DNA of 64,000 nt from CAZMGB01 sp964565775 (GTDB lineage Bacteria > Chloroflexota > Dehalococcoidia > DSTF01 > JALHUB01). A program made the translations under genes and the position numbers. This document shows positions 34,694 to 43,125 of the stretch, in pieces. The notes under the pieces are model-generated. The model did no database searches, was not told the DNA's origin, and was given only the letters and a program-made list of their open reading frames with translations. The first letter of the stretch is position 1, and every line of letters begins with the position of its first letter. The stretch covers positions 156,885 to 220,884 of the forward strand of contig CAZMGB010000003.1 in NCBI GenBank assembly GCA_964565775.1, read 5' to 3'.

Positions 34694-35464
34694 ATACCCA
34701 CCGCTTCCATCAACGGCATCGAGATCTACTACGAGGACCATGGGAAGGGGTACCCTATCCTCCTCTCCCACGGCTACTCGGCGGCCGCGCAGATGTGGCA
34801 GCCCCAGGTGGACGGCCTCGGACACAAGTACCGCGTCGTCACCTGGGACATGCGCGGCCACGGCCAGACGGACAGCCCCGAGAGCCAGCAGGAGTACTCG
34901 GAGGCGCTCAGCGTGGAGGACATGCGGGGCCTGCTCCGGCAGCTTGGCATCACCGAGGCCGTCGTGGGCGGCCTCTCGATGGGCGGCTACATGTCACTGG
35001 CCTTCCACCTCAAGTACCCCGAGATGGTGCGCGCCCTGATCCTCTGCGACACCGGTCCCGGCTACAAGAGCGAGGAGCCACGCGCCGGCTGGAACCGCAT
35101 GGCCGAGGGCTACGCGAAGGCCTATGAGGAGCAGGGGCTGGAAGCCCTCGGCTCCGGCAGCGAGGTCAGGGCCACGGCCCGCTTCCATCGCTCCGCCGCG
35201 GGGCTGGTGAAGGCGGCGCGGGGGATGCTCACTCAGTTCGACTCGCGCGTCATCGAGAGCCTGCCCCACATCCGCGTGCCCACCCTCATCATCGTCGGCG
35301 AGCAGGACAAGCCCTTCCTGGTTCCCTCGGACTACATGGCGGCCAAGATCCCCGGCGCCCGCAAGGTCGTGATCGAGGGCGTCGGCCACGCCTCCAACAT
35401 CGAGGGCGCCGCCGCATTCAATGCGGCCGTCCTCGAATTCCTCGACGGGCTGGGTCTGGCCTAG
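34694..35464 (+). CDS. Alpha/beta hydrolase with apparent ATA start codon
   Basis: The frame runs from an in-frame TGA at 34655 and has no ATG, GTG or TTG until 34793. Yet the codons from ATA 34694 encode an essential N-terminus (IPTASINGIEIYYEDHG, then LLSHGYSAAAQMW with the oxyanion hole). GGGAGGAG (34681-34688) lies 5 bases before ATA. The full protein is 256 aa: nucleophile in GGLSMGGYMS, acid in IVGEQDKPF, His in EGVGHASNIEG. An ATG-to-ATA change or a true ATA start fits; starting at 34793 would remove the core strand. It lies 29 bases before an enoyl-CoA hydratase gene. Confidence 0.85.
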   Translation: MPTASINGIEIYYEDHGKGYPILLSHGYSAAAQMWQPQVDGLGHKYRVVTWDMRGHGQTDSPESQQEYSEALSVEDMRGLLRQLGITEAVVGGLSMGGYMSLAFHLKYPEMVRALILCDTGPGYKSEEPRAGWNRMAEGYAKAYEEQGLEALGSGSEVRATARFHRSAAGLVKAARGMLTQFDSRVIESLPHIRVPTLIIVGEQDKPFLVPSDYMAAKIPGARKVVIEGVGHASNIEGAAAFNAAVLEFLDGLGLA

Positions 35465-35493
35465 CACGGCACAGCGTCGACCGGGAGGAAACT

Positions 35494-36270
35494 ATGCCAG
35501 TCACCTACGAGAAGAGAGACCGCATCGCCTACATCACGCTCAACCGCCCGGAGGTGCTCAACGCCTTCAACCGAGAGATGCACCGCCGCCTGCGGGAGGC
35601 CTGGCTCGACTTCCGGGAGGACAACGACGTGTGGGCGGCGCTGATCACAGGCGCCGGCGACCGCGCCTTCTCGGCCGGCCAGGACGTCAACGAGATCGGC
35701 GGCGCGGCCGCTGATGCCGCACGCCGCAGCTTCTGGGAGACCTGGTTCGGCGACGACCTCCAGTCCGGCCTCGAGGTGTGGAAGCCGATCGTGGCGGCGA
35801 TCAACGGCTACTGCCTGGGCGAGGGGCTGACCCTGATCCTCGCCTGCGACTTCCGCGTCGCCTCCGAACGGGCCAGCTTCGGCTTCCCGGAGGTGGGGCT
35901 GGGGCTCGCCACCATCGTCGGCGCCGTCCGGGCGCCGCGCGTCGTGGGCCTGGGCAACGCCCTCGAGCTGCTGCTCACCGGCGACCGCGTCGACGCTCAG
36001 CGCGCGTTACAGATGGGCCTGGTGCACCGCGTCGTTCCCCACGATGAGGTGAAGGCGGAGGGGGAGCGGCTGGCGCGGCGGCTCTGCCGTAACGGCCCCC
36101 TGGCGATGCGCTGCACGAAGGAGGTGGCCGTGCGCGGCCAGAACATGCCCTTCGCCGACGCCGTGCGCATGGGCGAGGGGCTGCGGCGCATCGCGTCCCA
36201 GAGCGAGGACGTGCGGGAGGGCATCCTCGCCTTTCGGGAGAAGCGTGAGCCGCGCTTCACCGGCCGCTGA
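35494..36270 (+). CDS. Enoyl-CoA hydratase/isomerase family protein
   Basis: A 258-aa crotonase-fold enzyme. NRPEVLNAFNREM is the family start. AFSAGQDVNEIG and AAINGYCLGEGLTLILACD form the CoA oxyanion hole, and ASFGFPEVGLGL is the region of the second catalytic Glu. GLVHRVVPHDEV and a C-terminal helix bundle follow. It acts on an acyl-CoA, for example in fatty-acid or aromatic degradation; no further beta-oxidation gene is adjacent. GGAGG precedes ATG by 7 bases. Confidence 0.9.
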   Translation: MPVTYEKRDRIAYITLNRPEVLNAFNREMHRRLREAWLDFREDNDVWAALITGAGDRAFSAGQDVNEIGGAAADAARRSFWETWFGDDLQSGLEVWKPIVAAINGYCLGEGLTLILACDFRVASERASFGFPEVGLGLATIVGAVRAPRVVGLGNALELLLTGDRVDAQRALQMGLVHRVVPHDEVKAEGERLARRLCRNGPLAMRCTKEVAVRGQNMPFADAVRMGEGLRRIASQSEDVREGILAFREKREPRFTGR

Positions 36271-36321
36271 CGCCCTCGTCTTGCCTCTCTGCCGCCCCTT
36301 GTGCCACACTCGTCTGCGGCC

Positions 36322-37386
36322 ATGACCCGTCGCATCATCCACGCCGACCTCGACGCCTTCTTCGCCTCCGTAGAGCAGCTCGATAGCCCGGAGCTGCGGG
36401 GCCGGCCGGTCGTCGTCGGCGGCCCGCCGGACGCTCGCGGCGTCGTCGCCGCCGCCTCCTACGAGGCGCGCGCCTACGGCGTCCGCTCCGCCATGCCCAT
36501 GGCGACCGCGCTCCGGCTCTGCCCGGAGGCCGTGCGGGTGCCGCCTCGCTTCGAGCGCTACGGCCAGGTGTCGCGCCGCGTGATGGAGATCTTCCGCGAG
36601 GTCACAGCCCTGATCGAGCCGTTGTCCCTCGACGAGGCGTTCCTGGACGTGAGCGACAGCGCCCTGCCCGCCGAGGAGATCGCGGCGGCGCTGAAACGGC
36701 GCATCCGGGAGGAGCTGGGGCTCACCATCTCGATAGGGGTCGCTTCCTCCAAGTCCGTCGCCAAGATCGCCTCCGACTTCCAGAAACCGGACGGCCTGAC
36801 GGTAGTGCCGCCGGGCGGCGAGCGGCAGTTCCTGGCGCCCCTGCCCGTGCGCAGCCTCTGGGGCGTCGGGCCGAAGACGGCGGAGAGTCTGGCACGGGAG
36901 TCGGTCAGCACGATCGGGGAGCTGGCCGCGAAGCCGGAGGAGTGGGCCCGGAGCCGCTACGGCCAGCGCGGGCTCTATCTCCTACGACTGGCCCGCGGTG
37001 AGGACACGAGCCCGGTGACGGTTGAGCACGAGACCAAGTCGGTGAGCTCGGAGACGACGTTCCCGACCGACGTCTCCAGCCGTCATGAGCTGGAAGCTGC
37101 CCTCCACGACCTCGCCGAGCACGTTGCGCGTCGCCTCAAGCGCGGCGGACTGAGGGGAAAGACGGTCAAGATCAAGCTGCGGCTGGCCGACTTCACTACG
37201 TTCACGCGCCAGACAAGCCGCCCGGCGGCCACCGACGACCTTGCCGTGATCTTCGAAGAGGCGTCGCGGCTGCTTGCGAAGGAGGTGCGGGAGGGTCGCC
37301 GCTTCCGCCTGCTGGGGGTAGGCGTCTCCGGATTCGCGCCCGAGAAGGCGACGGCGGCGCAGCCCAGCCTGTTTCCGGACCTCTAG
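36322..37386 (+). CDS. dinB: DNA polymerase IV
   Basis: A 354-aa active Y-family polymerase. ATG 36322 is preferred because the product starts RRIIHADLDAFFASVEQ with the two catalytic acidic residues in place. PLSLDEAFLDVS supplies the third, and TISIGVASSKSVAKIASDFQ and WGVGPKTAESL are standard palm and thumb motifs. The little finger carries SVSSETTFPTDVSS. It performs translesion synthesis. No LexA box is seen upstream. Its TAG stop lies in a CTAG that also ends the convergent gene. Confidence 0.94.
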   Translation: MTRRIIHADLDAFFASVEQLDSPELRGRPVVVGGPPDARGVVAAASYEARAYGVRSAMPMATALRLCPEAVRVPPRFERYGQVSRRVMEIFREVTALIEPLSLDEAFLDVSDSALPAEEIAAALKRRIREELGLTISIGVASSKSVAKIASDFQKPDGLTVVPPGGERQFLAPLPVRSLWGVGPKTAESLARESVSTIGELAAKPEEWARSRYGQRGLYLLRLARGEDTSPVTVEHETKSVSSETTFPTDVSSRHELEAALHDLAEHVARRLKRGGLRGKTVKIKLRLADFTTFTRQTSRPAATDDLAVIFEEASRLLAKEVREGRRFRLLGVGVSGFAPEKATAAQPSLFPDL

Positions 37387-38273
37387 GCCCCGACCTGCAC
37401 GCCCGCCAACTTCTCCACCGCCTTCACCAGGCTTTGGGTCCCCTCGGCACCGAGACCGTCGGCCTCGATGGCGGCGAAGAGCTGATGCACGAGACTCGTC
37501 CCCGGCAGGGGCACGAACCGCTCGCCAGCCACCTCCAGCGCCAGTCTCAGGTCCTTCTGCTGGTGGGCCACCTTGAAGCCGGGCCGGAAATCGCGCTGCA
37601 GGATGCGGGGCGCCAGGTTCTGGATCGCCCACGAATTGCCGGCACCGGCGCTTACGGCGTCGATGACGACGGCCGGGTCGATTCCCGCCTTCACCGCAAG
37701 GACCAGCGCCTCACACATGGCGAGGTTGTTCAACCCGACCACGATCTGGTTGCAGAGCTTCACCGTCTGCCCCGCCCCGCTGGGCCCGCAGTACACGAGC
37801 TTGTGCCCCAGGACCTCCAGGACGGGCCGGCAGCGCTCGAAGGTGCTTTGCCGGCCGCCCACCATTATCGATAGGGTACCGGAGATGGCCCCGTGCTCGC
37901 CGCCGCTCACCGGCGCGTCCAGCATCTCGACGCTCTCCTCGGCCAACTGCGCGGCGACATGACGGGTGACGTCGGGCGAGATCGTTGACATGTCGATCAC
38001 CATGAGCCCGTGTCGCGCCCCTTCGATGATCCCGTCCTCGCCCAGGGCCACCCGTTCCACATCGGGCGAGTCGGTCACCATCGTGATTACCACGTCCGAG
38101 TGCTCCGCCACCTCGCGGGGAGAAGAGGCTGCGGTAGCGCCGTCCATGGCCAGCTCCTTGATCGGAGGGCGGCTGCGGCTCCACACGGTGACAGGATAGC
38201 CGGCCCCAAGCAGGTTTCGCGCCATGGGCCGGCCCATGATTCCCAGTCCTATGAATCCGATTCGATCGCTCAT
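37383..38273 (-). CDS. Beta-hydroxyacid dehydrogenase (3-hydroxyisobutyrate / tartronate-semialdehyde reductase family)
   Basis: A 296-aa NAD(P)-dependent enzyme from ATG 38273, placed by AGGAGGTGACC just before it. IGFIGLGIMGRPMARNLLGA is the Rossmann motif. DAPVSGGEHGAISGTLSIM is the substrate site, GAGQTVKLCNQI contains the catalytic Lys, and HQQKDLRLAL is the C-terminal family motif. It reduces or oxidises a beta-hydroxy acid. Exact substrate assignment needs more than sequence. It converges on dinB. Confidence 0.9.
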   Translation of the reverse strand: MSDRIGFIGLGIMGRPMARNLLGAGYPVTVWSRSRPPIKELAMDGATAASSPREVAEHSDVVITMVTDSPDVERVALGEDGIIEGARHGLMVIDMSTISPDVTRHVAAQLAEESVEMLDAPVSGGEHGAISGTLSIMVGGRQSTFERCRPVLEVLGHKLVYCGPSGAGQTVKLCNQIVVGLNNLAMCEALVLAVKAGIDPAVVIDAVSAGAGNSWAIQNLAPRILQRDFRPGFKVAHQQKDLRLALEVAGERFVPLPGTSLVHQLFAAIEADGLGAEGTQSLVKAVEKLAGVQVGA

Positions 38274-38622
38274 GGTCACCTCCTGCCGACACCCGGCGTA
38301 ACTATCATATCCGAACGCTGAGGCGCAGGGTATCCTCCGATCCCCTACGCGAGCAGCGCAGGAGCACCCCAGCCGGATGGCCGCAGGCGTCGCCGAGCCA
38401 TTTACCGAAGCCGTGGGACTCTCAGACGGGACCGCCCGGGCATTTCGCGGAGGGAGCAACTGTCACGGGCACCTTGTGGCCTGAGACTCGACCATTGACA
38501 GCCGACCACTTGTCGGTCGAGAATGGGCCGTCTCAGCCACCGACCGCGAGGAGCCGGCACGGCGTCGAACGAAACAGCCGGGAACGCACGAAGCTTGTAG
38601 CTGCGGTATGTAGCTGCGGCCT

Positions 38623-38678
38623 GTAGCTGCAGACCTTCAGGTCTGCCGCATGGAGCAGGGCTGAAGCCCTGCAGCTAC
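38623..38678. repeat. Two-armed palindromic element
   Basis: Outer stem GTAGCT (38623-38628) / AGCTAC (38673-38678). Arm 1 is GCAGACCT-TC-AGGTCTGC (38629-38646) and arm 2 is GCAGGGCT-GA-AGCCCTGC (38655-38672). Both arms are perfect 8-bp stems, with TTCA and TGAA centres, so they point in opposite senses. Confidence 0.75.
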
Positions 38679-38695
38679 GGTCAATGCCGTACGGA

Positions 38696-38719
38696 GCAGG
38701 GCTGAAGCCCTGCAGCTAC
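38696..38719. repeat. Solo second arm of the palindromic element
   Basis: GCAGGGCTGAAGCCCTGC followed by AGCTAC repeats arm 2 of the preceding element exactly. A third, truncated copy starts near 38755. Confidence 0.7.
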
Positions 38720-39010
38720 GGTCAATGTCCGCTACGGTCAATGTCCGCCTTGTGGAGCAGGGCTGACGGTCATTGACGATCAGACTCGAAGCTGAGGGAT
38801 TCGACGTAAGCCTGGCGCCGTGCCAGCCTGAAAACTGGCACTTCAGAGACCCGGCGGGCGGCTTCCCCTGCGTCGGTCTATCTTGCTCATCGATGGGCCT
38901 CGTCCCGCCCGCCTACGGCCTCCCGCCCGACAAGCTCCTCCCGTACGCGATGATGGTCGCGCAGACTTCCTGCACCTAACGCGCCGCTAGGAGCGCCACG
39001 GCGCCACGGC

Positions 39011-40894
39011 CTACGCCGGACGGCCCTGGAACTGCGGGTCGTTCTGGTCGAGCCAGACGTTGGCGTGCCAGTAGCCGACGCCGAACCACGGCCAGACCCG
39101 CCCATTCTTCAGGTAGGGACGCTCCACGGTACGCGCGATGTCGTTGAAGAAGCGGTAGCCGTTCAAGATCTCGGTCAGGACCCGGTCCTGGATCTTGAAG
39201 CCGATCTCGCGTCGCTTCTCGTAATCGAACTCCGCGCGCTGGTCCTCGAGCCACTGGTCTAGCGTCGGGTCCGACACCCGAGAGGCGTTCAGTCCCCCGT
39301 TGGTGTGGTCATAGGCGTAGAGCCAGTCGTCCAGGTCCGTGAAGCCGTTGTCGAAGCTCCAGGTGAAGACACAGGCCTCCGCCGGTGCGCCGCCGATAGC
39401 CCGGGAGAGGCAGGAGATGATCTCCGTGTAGCCGGTGCGGTCCACGTCCGTAATGATCTCCGCGCCCAGGGCCTGCTCCAGCTCCCGTTTCACCTGGGGC
39501 AGGATCTTCTCAGCGATCCAGGGCGGGACGGTGGAGAAGAGGATGCGGATGGGGCCCACGCCATCACGCCCGCCGGCCGCCTCGAAGAGCTGGCGCGCAT
39601 CGGCGAGGTCTGCCTCGCGCTCGCCGGGGCCGTAGCGGTAGCCGGGGTAGGTTGCCAGTTGCTCCTGAGGAAGAGCCCAGCGCACGATCGGCCAGCAGAC
39701 GGGACCGCTGAGGAGGACACGGGGGTGGCCGGGAGCGGCCGGATATGCCTGCTCACCCAGAGCCAGACGGTCCTGGGCCTGGTTTATCGCCTTGCGCACG
39801 CGCAGATCGTTCAGCGGCGGACGGTCGATGAGTATCGAAGAGGCCAAGCCGCCGGAGGTGCCGATCTCGGTTAGGATAAGCCCCGGGACCTCGTCGTATA
39901 TCCGGTAGACGTTGCCCTGGTCAGTGAAGCCGGCGACGTCGACTTGCTTCGTCCTGAAGGCCGTCTCCACGACGCTGTCGCTCTCCGGTGGATAGGTGAC
40001 CTCGATCGCATCGAGGAAGGGGCGCCCCGCCCCCATGTTCTCCGGGTTGTCATCGGCGGCGTACCAGTCGGGGTTTCGCACCATCCTCAGCAGCTTGAGC
40101 GCCTCCAACTTGTCGAGGATGAAGGGGCCGGAGCCCACCATCTTGTTGTCCGCGTTCATGTCGTCGGTCTCCGGGTCGACGAGCTCGGGTGGGATGATGA
40201 ACGCGTTGCGGTCGGCCATGAAGTGGATAAAGGGGGAGCAGGGCTTCTTGGTGGTGATCTGCAGGGTATGGTCGTCTATGATCTCAATCTTGTCGACGGT
40301 CTCCCACTGGTAGCGCCGGTAGTAGAGAGCACTCTTGGGACTATTGGTGTTGAGCTGGCGTTCAATGCTGTACTTGACGTCCTGAGCAACGACGGCGCGG
40401 CCGGCGGTGTCGGGCCAGTTCTTCCGGATCTGTGGCGTGTCGTGGTAACGGGCCGTCGGGCGCAGGCGAACGACGTACGTAAGGTCATCGACCTGTTCTG
40501 GCATCGCCGCGTTGCCGTGGGCGTCTGACGACAGGTCAGGCCACATGATCTGCTGGATTTCGTCGAAGTAGTTGAGAATCTTGCTGAAGACTCGCGACTG
40601 GACGTTGTACATGGGGCCCAGTCGGGTCTGATGGGGGTCCCGCGTGTCCAGTACGAGGGAGTCATACTGGAAGCTATGATCGACGCCGCCGCGCGTGACC
40701 ACGGTGGTCAGGGGTGGCTGGCCGGGCGCGGCCTCCTCGGGCGCCGGGCCCTCTTCTTTCCCTCCTCCGCCGCCGCCGCAGCCGACGACTGCCAGCCCGG
40801 CAGCGCCGGCTCCTGCGGCTGCAGCCCCCGCGAGCAGTCGGCGACGGCTCAGCCTGTGCGCCCGCAGTCTTGTCCAGTAATTGTCCTCTTTCAT
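39011..40894 (-). CDS. Peptide-type ABC transporter substrate-binding lipoprotein (SBP family 5)
   Basis: A 627-aa solute-binding protein. The N-terminus has a twin-arginine motif (LSRRRLLAGA) followed by a hydrophobic stretch and a lipobox with Cys near residue 39 (AVVGCGGG), so it is likely a Tat-exported lipoprotein. The mature part has the SBP_bac_5 pattern, for example TYVVRLRPTARYHDTP and MVGSGPFILDKLE. It is longer than typical DppA (about 535). It lies upstream of two permease genes in one operon. The ATPases are not in the window. The ligand is unknown. Confidence 0.9.
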   Translation of the reverse strand: MKEDNYWTRLRAHRLSRRRLLAGAAAAGAGAAGLAVVGCGGGGGGKEEGPAPEEAAPGQPPLTTVVTRGGVDHSFQYDSLVLDTRDPHQTRLGPMYNVQSRVFSKILNYFDEIQQIMWPDLSSDAHGNAAMPEQVDDLTYVVRLRPTARYHDTPQIRKNWPDTAGRAVVAQDVKYSIERQLNTNSPKSALYYRRYQWETVDKIEIIDDHTLQITTKKPCSPFIHFMADRNAFIIPPELVDPETDDMNADNKMVGSGPFILDKLEALKLLRMVRNPDWYAADDNPENMGAGRPFLDAIEVTYPPESDSVVETAFRTKQVDVAGFTDQGNVYRIYDEVPGLILTEIGTSGGLASSILIDRPPLNDLRVRKAINQAQDRLALGEQAYPAAPGHPRVLLSGPVCWPIVRWALPQEQLATYPGYRYGPGEREADLADARQLFEAAGGRDGVGPIRILFSTVPPWIAEKILPQVKRELEQALGAEIITDVDRTGYTEIISCLSRAIGGAPAEACVFTWSFDNGFTDLDDWLYAYDHTNGGLNASRVSDPTLDQWLEDQRAEFDYEKRREIGFKIQDRVLTEILNGYRFFNDIARTVERPYLKNGRVWPWFGVGYWHANVWLDQNDPQFQGRPA

Positions 40895-40960
40895 GCAGTC
40901 ACCGTCTCCTTTCCCGCCGCACGGTTCCGTTCCGGCTTCCTGCTTCCGATCCCCACTCCC

Positions 40961-41908
40961 TCACGCGCGCAGCCTTGGGTCAAGGACGTCCCGAAGGGCG
41001 TCTCCGGCCAGATTGAACGCTAGAACCGCCAGGCTGATGGCGAGGCCGCTGAAGACGGCCTGCCAGGGCGAGGTATAGATGAGGTTGCGACCCTCGTTCA
41101 GCATCTGGCCCCACGAGGTTCCGGGCGGAGCCAGACCCAGGAAGGACAGACCGGCCTCGGCGATTATGACTGAGCCGAGGCCGATCGTGAAAATGACGAT
41201 GATGGGCGCCGCCGTATTGGGCAGGATGTGCTGGATCATCGCCCGCAGGTCCGAAGCCCCCACGACCTTCGCCGCCTCCACGAACGGCATCTCACGAACG
41301 GCGAGCACCGTGCCGCGCACGATGCGGGAGACCTGGGTGATACCCACGATGCCCAGGGCTATGATGAGGTTCTGAATGTTCGGTTTCATGTACGTGGCGA
41401 GGAGGATCAGCAGAAGCAGGGCCGGGAACACTTGAAGAGAGTCCATGAGGCGCTGCAATAGGGTGTCCACCCAGCCGCCGAAGTAGGCCGAGACGACCCC
41501 TACCAGCGTGCCCGCGAGAATGGAGATGGTAAGGGCGCCCACCCCCACACTCAGCGAGCGCCGGGCGCCCCAGATGATCCGCGACCAGATGTCGCGCCCG
41601 GAGCTGTCAGTGCCGAACCAGTGATCGGCCGAGGGCGCCGCCGACCTGTCTAACGTCGTCGGCGTAAGAGCCTCCGGGTTGAAGGAGCCGGGCTGGTACA
41701 GGGGATTCGGGCGCGCGAACGTTAACTGCGGGTCGTAGCGGCCGATTAAGGGCGCTCCCAACGCTGCCACGACAAGAAGGACAATGACCACAAGCCCGAA
41801 AGTGCCCAGAGGCTTTCGCACGGCCATCCGTCCGGCGACCACCCAGAACGAGGGCCGGTGCGGCAGCCTCCACTCCCGTTCGAGGACAGCGCCCGTTTCA
41901 GTGGCCAC
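40961..41908 (-). CDS. ABC transporter permease, DppC/OppC-like
   Basis: A 315-aa inner-membrane permease with six predicted TMs. The N-terminal PLGTFGLVVIVLLVVAALGA segment is followed by the loop HWFGTDSSGRDIWSRIIWGA, which is diagnostic of the DppC family. The EAA loop is EMPFVEAAKVVGASDLRAMI. It pairs with the DppB-like protein encoded just upstream (15 bases). Confidence 0.92.
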   Translation of the reverse strand: MATETGAVLEREWRLPHRPSFWVVAGRMAVRKPLGTFGLVVIVLLVVAALGAPLIGRYDPQLTFARPNPLYQPGSFNPEALTPTTLDRSAAPSADHWFGTDSSGRDIWSRIIWGARRSLSVGVGALTISILAGTLVGVVSAYFGGWVDTLLQRLMDSLQVFPALLLLILLATYMKPNIQNLIIALGIVGITQVSRIVRGTVLAVREMPFVEAAKVVGASDLRAMIQHILPNTAAPIIVIFTIGLGSVIIAEAGLSFLGLAPPGTSWGQMLNEGRNLIYTSPWQAVFSGLAISLAVLAFNLAGDALRDVLDPRLRA

Positions 41909-41923
41909 TCCGTATCCTCATCG

Positions 41924-42883
41924 TTATCGATAGCGGATGCGCGGATCCAGCCAGGCGTAGCTCACGTCCACCACGATGTTGGTCATCACTAGAGCGATGG
42001 CCACCAGGAGCACGATTCCCTGCACCATGGGCAGATCATTCTGCTTGAAGGAGAGGACGACGAACTGCCCGATCCCCGGTAGTGAGAACATGCTCTCCAG
42101 GATCACGTTGCCCCCGAAGAGTGTCCCCACCAGGAGGCCCAAGACCGTGAACACGGGAATCATGGCGTTCTTCATGGCGTGGCGTATGATCACAGTCCGC
42201 TCTCGCAGGCCCTTGGCCCAGGCGGTACGCACGTAGTCCTGCCGCAACACTTCCAGGAGCTGCGAGCGCAGCAGGCGCATCATCACCGCTCCCATGGCGA
42301 ACCCACCCGCCAGCGCCGGCAGGACCATCGCCTGAAGGTTCGCGCTGGGGCCGTGGAAGAAGCTCTCGTACGTGGTGATCGGCGGACTCCAGCCGAACCA
42401 GTTGAAGGCCACCAGCAGCATTAAAGTCGCCAGGTAGAACGAGGGCACTGCTAGGCCGAGCACGGCTAAGAAGCGCAGCACGTAGTCCAGCCACGTGTCC
42501 TGGCGGATGGCGGAGATTACGCCGATGGGGATGCTGATGACAAGGCCCACGATCATCTGGAGAATGCCGAGCTCTACGGAGGCACCCAACCGCGAGCGGA
42601 GCTCGTGGAACACTGTCTTCTGGGAGACGAGAGATGTCCCGAAGTCGCCCTTGATGACGTCCAGCAGATAGTGGCCGTACTGCTGGATGAGGGGCTTGTC
42701 CGTGCCCAGGTCGTGGCGGATGGACGCTACGGCTTCCTCATACTCGAGTCCGCCGACGAAGCCCTGTGCGGCCCGTTGCTCGGCGAAATCGGCGCGCACG
42801 TGCGAAACCAGGAAGACCAGCGTCACCACCAGTACGACGACGGGGATGTTGAGGAGGATGCGCTTTATTATGTACTGCTGCAC
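41924..42883 (-). CDS. ABC transporter permease, DppB/OppB-like
   Basis: A 319-aa permease with six TMs. The N-terminus IIKRILLNIPVVVLVVTLVF and the periplasmic DLGTDKPLIQQYGHYLLDVI, GDFGTSLVSQ pattern define DppB. The EAA motif is VRTAWAKGLRERTVIIRHAM. With the DppC-like protein it forms the channel. The gene order (DppB, DppC, binding protein on the minus strand) differs from the common binding-protein-first order. Confidence 0.92.
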   Translation of the reverse strand: MQQYIIKRILLNIPVVVLVVTLVFLVSHVRADFAEQRAAQGFVGGLEYEEAVASIRHDLGTDKPLIQQYGHYLLDVIKGDFGTSLVSQKTVFHELRSRLGASVELGILQMIVGLVISIPIGVISAIRQDTWLDYVLRFLAVLGLAVPSFYLATLMLLVAFNWFGWSPPITTYESFFHGPSANLQAMVLPALAGGFAMGAVMMRLLRSQLLEVLRQDYVRTAWAKGLRERTVIIRHAMKNAMIPVFTVLGLLVGTLFGGNVILESMFSLPGIGQFVVLSFKQNDLPMVQGIVLLVAIALVMTNIVVDVSYAWLDPRIRYR

Positions 42884-43105
42884 CTATCGCCCCTCGCGCG
42901 CAAAACGCGAACCGTCCGAGCAGCGCCCCGGGTCCTCTGGCGGCGCTCGGAATCGGCCCGCGCCCTTCGCCCTCGGGCTCCTCCAGCCGGCACCAGGATG
43001 GGCGCCCGCTGAGCTACCGGCCGGTGATGGGTGGCATAATTATTGCGCTCGGAGAGTGGAAAGGCAATAGGCCGACCGTACAGAAGGGACGTCCGTGCAG
43101 CGGGG

Positions 43106-43122
43106 GCCCGCCTGAGGCGGGC
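43106..43122. repeat. Short hairpin between importer operon and PAC2 gene
   Basis: GCCCGCC-TGA-GGCGGGC, followed by GGCCTACGG. It is similar to the other CTACG-ended palindromes and may also act as a terminator for the PAC2 gene on the minus strand, though no T-run follows. Confidence 0.45.
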
Positions 43123-43125
43123 GGC

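Larger units (their letters stand above)
38274..39010. other. 737-base repeat-rich intergenic region
   Basis: No gene is supported. The centre (38600-38770) is filled by palindromic GTAGCTGCAG elements. 38809-38831 is identical to 63898-63920. A small plus-strand frame (38773-38979) lacks coding character and a ribosome-binding site. Recurrent GGTCATTGAC/GGTCAATG words join the palindromes. Confidence 0.6.

Noticed and set aside
38590..38770. Possible CRISPR array
   Set aside because: Repeats are palindromic, irregularly spaced and there are no equal-sized unique spacers or cas genes.
38773..38979. 68-aa plus-strand gene
   Set aside because: No ribosome-binding site, lies in repeat DNA, and has no coding character.
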